Source: Sulfitobacter sp. SK011 (GTDB lineage: Bacteria > Pseudomonadota > Alphaproteobacteria > Rhodobacterales > Rhodobacteraceae). Taken from it: a stretch of DNA of 64,000 nt. This document shows, one piece after another, positions 58,289 to 64,000 of this stretch; within the stretch, counting starts at the first letter, position 1; the number at the start of each line of letters is the position of its first letter. The notes under the pieces were generated by a model. That model was not told the origin of the DNA and did no database searches. It worked only from the letters and a program-made list of their open reading frames with translations. Both the position numbers and the translations under genes were made by a program. Location: positions 3,575,574-3,639,573 of the forward strand of contig NZ_CP025803.1 of the NCBI RefSeq assembly GCF_003352065.1, read 5' to 3'.

Positions 58289-59251
58289 ATGGCCGTTAAG
58301 ACAGCACTCATCGGTCTGGGGATCATGGGGCGGCGAATGCTCGAACACATGGTCCGGCACAATGGATATGAACCGATCGCACTTTGGGACCCGGATCCAG
58401 AGGCCTGCGCGCAAGCGGTGCGATTGGCCCCGGATGCGGCCATCGCGACCAGCGCGGAGGCCGCAATGGATGCCGCTGACCTGATCTATCTGTCCTGCCC
58501 ACCGGCACCGCGCAAGGCCTATGCGTTAACTGCCGCCGCTGCAGGCAAGGCACTGTTTCTTGAAAAACCGCTGGGCGTGGATGTCGCCGAGAGCGAAGAC
58601 CTCGTGGACCGGCTGGCATCTTTCGGTGTTCCCGTCGCTGTCAACTTTACCCAGGCGGCAGGGTCGGCCCTCACGGACGTGAGCAAAGCTGCGCGCAGTG
58701 GCGTGCTGGGCGATGTCCTCGGGGCCGATATCGTCGTAACCTATGGGGCTTGGCCGCGCGCTTGGCAGAAGGCGGCCGATTGGCTTAGGTTTCGCGACGA
58801 AGGCGGCATGACGCGGGAAGTAATCTCGCATTTCCTGTTTTTTTCGGAACGTATCCTTGGGCCACTGACGGTTGTCTGGGCACGCCCGTCCTTTCCGGAC
58901 GATCCTGCGCTGTGCGAAACCCATATGCTGGCCCGTCTTGAAACCTCGGATGGTCGACCTGTAACAATCATGGCCAGTGTCGGCGGTGCACAACCGGACC
59001 GTCAGGAGTTGACAATCAAGGGAAGCAGAGCCAGCCGACGCATCACCGATTTCTATGTCGATGCCGTTTCGGATGGCGGCGCGTTCACCGAGATCCGGGA
59101 ACGGCCGGAGGACCCCAGAGCAACCAGCCTGAAAGCACAGCTTGACGATCTGAGGCTATGTCTCGACGGCAAAACGAACCGACTGGCCACTGCCAAAGAG
59201 GCGCTGCGTGTGCAAAAGCTGGTCGAGGCAATGCTGGCCGGCAAACCCTGA
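58289..59251 (+). CDS. Gfo/Idh/MocA family NAD(P)-dependent oxidoreductase
   Basis: A 320-residue two-domain dehydrogenase: Rossmann GLGIMGRRML near the N-terminus, LFLEKPLGVDVAESEDLVDR with the EKP motif, then the alpha/beta C-terminal domain (EGGMTREVISHFLFFSERIL). ATG 58289 is preceded by GGAAGG; an earlier ATG at 58274 overlaps the acetamidase stop (ATGA) and cannot be excluded. It is the last gene of the GntR-led operon; the substrate is unknown. Confidence 0.87.
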   Translation: MAVKTALIGLGIMGRRMLEHMVRHNGYEPIALWDPDPEACAQAVRLAPDAAIATSAEAAMDAADLIYLSCPPAPRKAYALTAAAAGKALFLEKPLGVDVAESEDLVDRLASFGVPVAVNFTQAAGSALTDVSKAARSGVLGDVLGADIVVTYGAWPRAWQKAADWLRFRDEGGMTREVISHFLFFSERILGPLTVVWARPSFPDDPALCETHMLARLETSDGRPVTIMASVGGAQPDRQELTIKGSRASRRITDFYVDAVSDGGAFTEIRERPEDPRATSLKAQLDDLRLCLDGKTNRLATAKEALRVQKLVEAMLAGKP

Positions 59252-59478
59252 ATTGAACCGGACGCCCGGCACGCCTCTAGCTGGCGCAGGTCTTGTTCAA
59301 TATAGTTTGCGCGCTGCCCTGCGACGGACGTTCGTATGCAAATCACTGTGATAAGGCCACTCTTGCACGAAACTGCTGCGCCAAGGTCAGGCGCGTCTCG
59401 GCGCGCGAAATGAATAAAAAGTGAGATGAGTGAAACTGCTCTTGGCCTGCCAGGTGTCTTTTCCGACCGCACTGCGTT

Positions 59479-59736
59479 GCCACGAAAATCGGCACTGACA
59501 GCTACTATCGCGGCGTTATCGCCAACACCCATGCCCGCTTTCTCGAAGCGCAGAGAAGCCCGCTGCCGCAAGTGGATTTCGAAAGCTACAGTGCCGAACC
59601 GCAAACCCCTCTTACAGTCACAATATCGCTTGTGACTCTCTACAATACGGGGTTGCCGACCCAAGGTATGTCGACGCTGGCCATTCTGGCGCTGTTCGAT
59701 CGACTGAGCGTGACGCAAGGCGAAGGCTTTACGCAT
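59479..59736 (+). pseudogene. Fragment of a second gamma-glutamyltransferase gene
   Basis: An open stretch of ~86 codons reads ATKIGTDSYYRGVIANTHAR, then SPLPQVDFESYSAEPQTPL and YNTGLPTQGMSTLAILALFDRL. It parallels residues ~200-290 of the intact ggt (AETKGAAFYQGELAEAM, MTLDDLAAHRADW, PPNGQGIAALMGLGILE). No start codon, N-terminus or catalytic Thr region is left. It is not a close copy of the intact gene, so it is more likely a lost paralogue than a recent duplication. Confidence 0.72.
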
Positions 59737-59842
59737 ACCATAAATCGATGCACCGGTGGCATTGGCGTCCTGAAACCCGCTCCCCTTCAATCCTCATGCA
59801 TATGAGGCTTAGGACCGTGAATTAGAAGAGTAATGGCAGCTT

Positions 59843-60070
59843 TGCACCCATTCATGCAACGTGCAGAAACCAACACCATGGGCCCACATCTGCCATTCCC
59901 GCTTCGCGGCGTCAGACCGAATCTACCCTTCTCGTATTGCCTAAGACGGCCCATTGCTGCCGTTGATCCGTCCGACGAGATGCTGCGACGCGGCCCGTCA
60001 TTGCCGACTTTCGCTGCAAATGCGAAGTCTTATAGCCGGGCAATTCACACTCAGCGGACAGATCTGCCCT
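59843..60070. repeat. Degenerate intergenic repeats, copies 5 and 6
   Basis: First block: CATTCATGCAACGTGCAG, ATGGGCCCACATCTGCCATT, CGCTTCGCGGCG. Second block (about 59985-60060): GACTTTCGCTGCAAATGCGA, AGCCGGGCAATTC. They share pieces with copies at 5018, 6443 and 11493. Confidence 0.45.
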
Positions 60071-60182
60071 CCGCGCGCTAAGACCTTAGCTCGATTTCAA
60101 AATCTGGCGCAATCATTGATCGTTGCCAATTTTTTGGAACTGTTGTTCACTTCGATGTCTACCGGTCTGGAGCGCTATCGCG

Positions 60183-62003
60183 ATGAATACCGAAATCCGA
60201 CTTAGCCATATCTCCAACCTTGCTCAAACCGCGCGCACTACGTGGCTGGGCCTTCTTGGTTTGCTGATTTTCGTCGGCATTACCATCATGGCTCACAAAG
60301 ACAGTGACTTTTTCGCACATGGCGCTTCGACAACTCTGCCCATAATTGGTGTGGAAGTGCCGACAGATGCGTTCTTTCTCGCAGCTCCTCTCCTGGTGAC
60401 GGCATTTTATTGCTACATGAATATTTTCCTTTTCGGACTGTGGGATGCACTCGGAAAGATTGATCAGATACCACCCGATCCCGAAACAGACGAGATGACC
60501 CCACTTGCTGAATTGATCGTCCCAACAATTTTTACAATTGCTGCGCTTTGGTATCGCAATCATGTCAGGCACGATGGATCAATGCCTGCCCGCATCCTTG
60601 GGATTTGGACCGTGATCATCGCAGTACTTTTAGGTTGGGCTTTCTGCTGGGTTGTTCTTGCATTTGTCTGGTGGCGCTCCATGCCTGCCCATGAACCGCT
60701 TATAACGATTGTTGCAGCGGTTTGCCTCTGGGTCACGCTGGACGTCGGACTGTATGCGATCAGTGCCGCACGCGCCCAATTGGGAAAAAAGGCACCTTCG
60801 CCAACGGCAATGCGGCCAATTCGGATCGTAAGCAGCATTGCGGTATGCGCTGCCCTAATCTTAACGTCCTATGGGCGTACCAAAGGCTTTGACACGTTGC
60901 TGGCAGCCTACCCTATTGCCTCCGAGCGTCTGACAAAGCTCATTCCTCTTTCGCGCGCCAATCTTCGTGAAGCACACCTGAGTGTAAGGCCCAGAGATTG
61001 GCTTGTTTGGGAGGATTGGCGAAAAGAGATCACGTCCGAATTTGCGCGCAGAGAAGGCATTGACGTACCCTATGCCGCCTGGACGGCTGAACAGAAAATC
61101 AACTTTGACAAAGAAGCCCGCCGTCTGTGGCAGTCGCTTACGCATTCTCTTGACCATCAGAACCTTGAGAATAGGGACCTGCGCGGTGCCGATCTGTCTT
61201 TTGCCTTTATGGCCGGCATTGATCTTGAAAAAGCGGACTTGACGGGGGCGAACCTAAAAGGTGCTGATGCGTCTGGCGCGGTTTTCAAGTCCGCACATAT
61301 GCAAAATGTGAACCTAAGTGGTGCCTCATTGCAAGGTGCAAACCTATCGCGTGCATTCCTGAAAGGCGTTCGATTTGTTGGTGCACAAATGCAATGGGCC
61401 GATCTTACGTACGATGTGGAAGAAGAGGATGAAAACGATGCAGCTCTGTCAGACGATGGGGTACCCGTACGTCAATTTCTGCAGCTACCTGAAGCTGATT
61501 TTTCTTCAACTGAACTTGAAGGCGTTAAATTCGGAGGAGCCAATCTGCGGGATGCGAACTTTACCGGAGCGGGGTTAGAGGGAACGTCTCTTGCCGGTTC
61601 TGACTTGCAGGGCGCTGACTTTTCCTTTGCACAGTTATTAGAAACAGATCTCAGCTATTCGGAACTGCAAAACGCCCATTTTTGGAAGTCGCGATTGATC
61701 GGGGTCGATCTTTCAAGCGCAATTATGACTTCTACTCGCCTAGATGTGCACACCATCGAAATGAATTTTCTTGTGTCGACAGACCTCAGTAATTTGAGTT
61801 CAACCAACATGAACCAAGAGGATTTTGACAAGACCTTTGGGGACGCCACAACGGTTCTTCCACCGGGAATAGAGACCCCGTGTCATTGGCCTGATTACGC
61901 GATAAGCGGACGATATCATTATCGTTGGCACGCCGACTGGATGGCAGGAAAAATCCCACCGGTCGCACGGAGACCTGATGGAACTTGTCCCAACAAACTG
62001 TAA
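60183..62003 (+). CDS. Membrane-anchored pentapeptide-repeat protein
   Basis: A 606-residue protein. Residues ~15-260 contain about six membrane spans (for example WLGLLGLLIFVGITIM, FFLAAPLLVTAFYCYMNIF, ILGIWTVIIAVLLGWAF, IRIVSSIAVCAALILTS). Then come two blocks of A(D/N)LxG-type pentapeptides (LRGADLSFAFMAGIDLEKAD onward), split by an acidic insert (EEEDENDAALSDDG). The C-terminus after the repeats has CHWPDYAISGRYHYRWH. ATG 60183 is the start that keeps the first span. The quadrilateral helix probably faces the cytoplasm. Function unknown. Confidence 0.8.
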   Translation: MNTEIRLSHISNLAQTARTTWLGLLGLLIFVGITIMAHKDSDFFAHGASTTLPIIGVEVPTDAFFLAAPLLVTAFYCYMNIFLFGLWDALGKIDQIPPDPETDEMTPLAELIVPTIFTIAALWYRNHVRHDGSMPARILGIWTVIIAVLLGWAFCWVVLAFVWWRSMPAHEPLITIVAAVCLWVTLDVGLYAISAARAQLGKKAPSPTAMRPIRIVSSIAVCAALILTSYGRTKGFDTLLAAYPIASERLTKLIPLSRANLREAHLSVRPRDWLVWEDWRKEITSEFARREGIDVPYAAWTAEQKINFDKEARRLWQSLTHSLDHQNLENRDLRGADLSFAFMAGIDLEKADLTGANLKGADASGAVFKSAHMQNVNLSGASLQGANLSRAFLKGVRFVGAQMQWADLTYDVEEEDENDAALSDDGVPVRQFLQLPEADFSSTELEGVKFGGANLRDANFTGAGLEGTSLAGSDLQGADFSFAQLLETDLSYSELQNAHFWKSRLIGVDLSSAIMTSTRLDVHTIEMNFLVSTDLSNLSSTNMNQEDFDKTFGDATTVLPPGIETPCHWPDYAISGRYHYRWHADWMAGKIPPVARRPDGTCPNKL

Positions 62004-62228
62004 TATCTGGCAGAATTATTGAAAACGTCAGCGCCGGCCGAAATGTTAGTGGCTGAATTGCTGGATAGCGACTTGAATGTTTTGATAACAGCTTGGCGTC
62101 CTAGGCGGTATCAATACTTCATTTGGCCTGAACATACCTTTGCGGCAGATGAAGTCTTTTTAAACATCAACAGAACTGATCTCGGATGCGAGACGGCCTC
62201 GCCCGCCAGACCAAATCCCAACCTCGAT

Positions 62229-63167
62229 TCACAAGGCCTGCGTAATCATTTCCAAAATTGATGCCGAGGAGCCGACAAGAAGTGGTGCCAAGATAGTAAG
62301 AATCCTAGTGACTTGATATCTCGTACTGCGCCTTTCGATCCTTCCACGCAGATCTTCTTTTATGACTGGCTCGTCTTCCAGTGCTCTGCGGAGCATAAAA
62401 TTGCTGGGTCCAAAAATGAACAAAAGGGTCAGGGTGAACACGATCCCCCAGAACAGCGCCATCCCTTGTGCAAAACCGCGGATCAATTCCCGTGCTGTGC
62501 CGTCTGCCACAACCGCCAGAGGCAGGTGATAGAATAGCATCAGCGTAATTGTGCTCGTTACCAAAACGAAGGCTGTCGTCTGAAAAGTCAGATCGACCAA
62601 CCCCAGATGTGCTTCCAAATTCTTGATGCTCTGGCCCGTGCTTACAACTGCAGATGCCGAAGCCGCTGCCAATAGTCCAAAGAGATACGGCAAAACAGCG
62701 AACCAGGCCAAAATGCTCAAACCTGGATCACTGCACCCTTCTGGCAAGACGTGAGGGGCCACACCCGCCTTAACCAAAACCGCGCAGGTTGATCGGTAAG
62801 TCAGATTCAACGCGCCCAAGAAATCCTCGTGGCGGGCCAAAGCATTGACCAAGACAAGCATGAGCACTGATACGCCCAACACAAGAAGGCTTTGGCTTCT
62901 GGCCTTAGGAGACAGCTCCCAAATCTTTGATATCATAAGACAAATTACAGCGAAACAACTCGATATATGAAACAACCCCACAGCAGAGTAGATGATTAAC
63001 CCGTTATAAAACCGTAAGTCCAGATTGCCCGGAAAAAAGCTATCAGTTTCTAACATGCGGGTCAGCAAATCAGTCGTCCCGTCACTGAGCAATTCGAGCA
63101 CAGTAAAGCCCAGTGCAAATGGCAAAATTGGCAAAAAAATCCACGTCAAATGGGCACGATCATACAT
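62229..63167 (-). CDS. Uncharacterised multi-TM membrane protein
   Basis: A 312-residue protein with about seven hydrophobic spans (LTWIFLPILPFALGFTVLEL, FHISSCFAVICLMI, SLLVLGVSVLMLVLVNALA, ILAWFAVLPYLFGLLAAASA, FVLVTSTITLMLFYHLPLAV, ALFWGIVFTLTLLFIF, ILTILAPLLVGSSASI). A charged cytoplasmic-type segment, RRALEDEPVIKEDLRGRIER, lies before the last span. No family is recognised. It starts 10 bases after the stop of a truncated frame, so they were probably one operon, and converges on the pentapeptide gene. Confidence 0.7.
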   Translation of the reverse strand: MYDRAHLTWIFLPILPFALGFTVLELLSDGTTDLLTRMLETDSFFPGNLDLRFYNGLIIYSAVGLFHISSCFAVICLMISKIWELSPKARSQSLLVLGVSVLMLVLVNALARHEDFLGALNLTYRSTCAVLVKAGVAPHVLPEGCSDPGLSILAWFAVLPYLFGLLAAASASAVVSTGQSIKNLEAHLGLVDLTFQTTAFVLVTSTITLMLFYHLPLAVVADGTARELIRGFAQGMALFWGIVFTLTLLFIFGPSNFMLRRALEDEPVIKEDLRGRIERRSTRYQVTRILTILAPLLVGSSASILEMITQAL

Positions 63168-63177
63168 GATCTAAATC

Positions 63178-63381
63178 TTAGGCTGCAATTGCACGGCCCA
63201 TCAAGACAAACCTACTGTCCAAGATAGCTTGGTCGGCCAGATCATCATCTTCGAAATCGGCCTGCTTCCAACTGCCAAAACGTTTTGTAGTCCAGGTTGA
63301 TGAACGACAGATGTCATGTGCCACACAAGAGAACAACTGACGCGGTTCTAGTGCAAAATCTCTGACTGAGCTACTCCCCAT
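63178..63381 (-). pseudogene. C-terminal remnant of a gene cut by an IS3 element
   Basis: A 67-codon frame whose upstream side is closed by TAA three bases before the first ATG, exactly at the edge of the IS3-type element. The residues (VRDFALEPRQLFSCVAHDIC, ADFEDDDLADQAILDSRFVL) look coding, and the frame ends 10 bases before the membrane-protein start. The original N-terminus was probably removed by the insertion. No domain is recognised. Confidence 0.5.
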
Positions 63382-63385
63382 TTAT

Positions 63386-64000
63386 TGGACAGGTTCTGGC
63401 GTAAGTTAAGCTACTCTTTGCACCTGCTGATCCGTTGCCCGGCAGCTGATGTTTACATCACCGTAAGGGGGGTTGGTTGTTTCATTTCTCTGCCAATAGA
63501 CCACGGCTGGTGGCTTGCCGCCAAGGGCGGAATGTAGATGCTTGTGGTTGTAGAAGTCGATCCACTTTCTGACGCCTGCCTTCGCCTCTGATCCTGTTTC
63601 CCAGGCATGCAGGTACACGCATTCGTATTTCAATGATCGACACAGGCGTTCGACAAAGATGTTGTCGAGGAACCGGCCTTTGCCATCCATTGAGATACGC
63701 ACGTTTGAGCGCCGCAATCTGTCCGTCCAGGCAAACGACGTGAACTGGCTGCCTTGGTCCGTGTTCATGATCTCAGGCGGGCCGAACTTGTGGATCGCTT
63801 CGTTCAACGTATCGACGCAAAACCCTGCCTCCAGCGTGTTTGAGATGCGCCAAGCCAGTACCTTGCGGGTGTGCCAGTCCATGATTGCCACAAGATACAA
63901 GAACCCGCGCCGCATTGGCAGATATGTGATGTCGGCGCACCAAACCTGATTGGGCCGATCAACGCGAAGGCCGCGTAACAGGTAGGGGTAAATCTTGTGC
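63386..64000. mobile_element. IS3 family insertion sequence, right part outside the window
   Basis: The left end begins near TGGACAGGTTCTGGCG at 63386; the transposase frame runs out of the window to the right. The matching inverted repeat and target duplication cannot be seen. Confidence 0.8.
63406..64000 (-). CDS. IS3 family transposase OrfB, 5' part outside the window
   Basis: The last 198 residues of an rve-type DDE transposase: VWCADITYLPMRRGFLYLVA (first Asp), EIMNTDQGSQFTSFAWTD (second Asp) and RGRFLDN-type loop leading to FVERLCRSLKYECVYLH (Glu). All three catalytic acidic residues are visible. The frame stays open to base 64000. It moves the IS element by a copy-out route typical of IS3. 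It interrupts the remnant gene beside it. Confidence 0.9.
   Translation of the reverse strand, partial: HKIYPYLLRGLRVDRPNQVWCADITYLPMRRGFLYLVAIMDWHTRKVLAWRISNTLEAGFCVDTLNEAIHKFGPPEIMNTDQGSQFTSFAWTDRLRRSNVRISMDGKGRFLDNIFVERLCRSLKYECVYLHAWETGSEAKAGVRKWIDFYNHKHLHSALGGKPPAVVYWQRNETTNPPYGDVNISCRATDQQVQRVA

Larger units (their letters stand above)
59252..60182. other. 930-base decayed region between the island and the pentapeptide gene
   Basis: No intact gene is present. It holds a fragment of a second gamma-glutamyltransferase (59479-59736, listed separately) and eroded intergenic repeats (59843-60070). Rearrangement or gene loss at the edge of the amide island is the simplest reading. Confidence 0.6.

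Noticed and set aside
62019..62261. 80-codon plus-strand frame after the pentapeptide gene
   Set aside because: Non-ATG start without ribosome site, no recognised family, and its end lies inside the convergent membrane-protein gene.

Overview
The window looks like chromosomal DNA from a marine alphaproteobacterium of the Rhodobacteraceae (Roseobacter group). This is an inference from gene content: a class I lysyl-tRNA synthetase, the neighbourhood rplY / dadA / murJ / rhomboid-like / trpS, an N-terminally extended Tat-exported substrate-binding protein, many oligopeptide-type ABC transporters, and high-GC coding sequence on both strands. No tools were run. All family names come from reading the translated sequence.

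Layout. 1-11.4 kb: ordinary genes (an outer-membrane barrel cut by the window edge, an AraC regulator, lysK, a TerB-like protein, an MFS carrier, DUF6429), then a LysR-controlled redox cassette (GST, a PNPOx/FNR/ferredoxin fusion, a DUF1348 protein). 11.7-17.1 kb: a compact P4-like integrative element beside tRNA-Ser(GCU), with integrase, an AlpA-like HTH, primase, a DUF3987 ATPase and two unknown genes. A perfect 18-bp inverted repeat built from 9-bp units lies in its last gene. 17.2-32.6 kb: mostly core genes (TPR protein, ychF, yqaE, trpA, MarR/nitroreductase, lldD, MFS, rplY, dadA, murJ, trpS). This part also holds a frameshifted cupin gene, a rhomboid-fold protein lacking both catalytic residues, and an Fe(II)/2-oxoglutarate oxygenase.

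33.4-59.3 kb is the most interesting part: a 26-kb amide/peptide scavenging island with three complete Opp/Dpp-type ABC transporters and five hydrolase genes of amide-bond type. The five are two acetamidase/formamidase paralogues, an amidase-signature amidase, a gamma-glutamyltransferase and a decayed M20 amidohydrolase. Its plus-strand arm (33.4-41.3 kb) starts with a cytoplasmic AmiC-like sensor and an AmiR-like ANTAR protein. An intrinsic terminator sits just before the first start codon, so I infer ligand-controlled antitermination of the whole operon. The minus-strand arm (54.8-41.4 kb) carries two further ABC systems, the amidase and a 43-residue microgene wedged between permease and amidase. 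A GntR/FCD regulator with a palindrome at the divergent promoter heads ggt, a second acetamidase and a Gfo/Idh oxidoreductase.

59.3-64 kb: decayed DNA (a second ggt fragment, degenerate intergenic repeats), a six-TM pentapeptide-repeat protein, a multi-TM protein, a truncated reading frame and an IS3-family element running off the right edge. A family of degenerate intergenic repeats recurs through the window.
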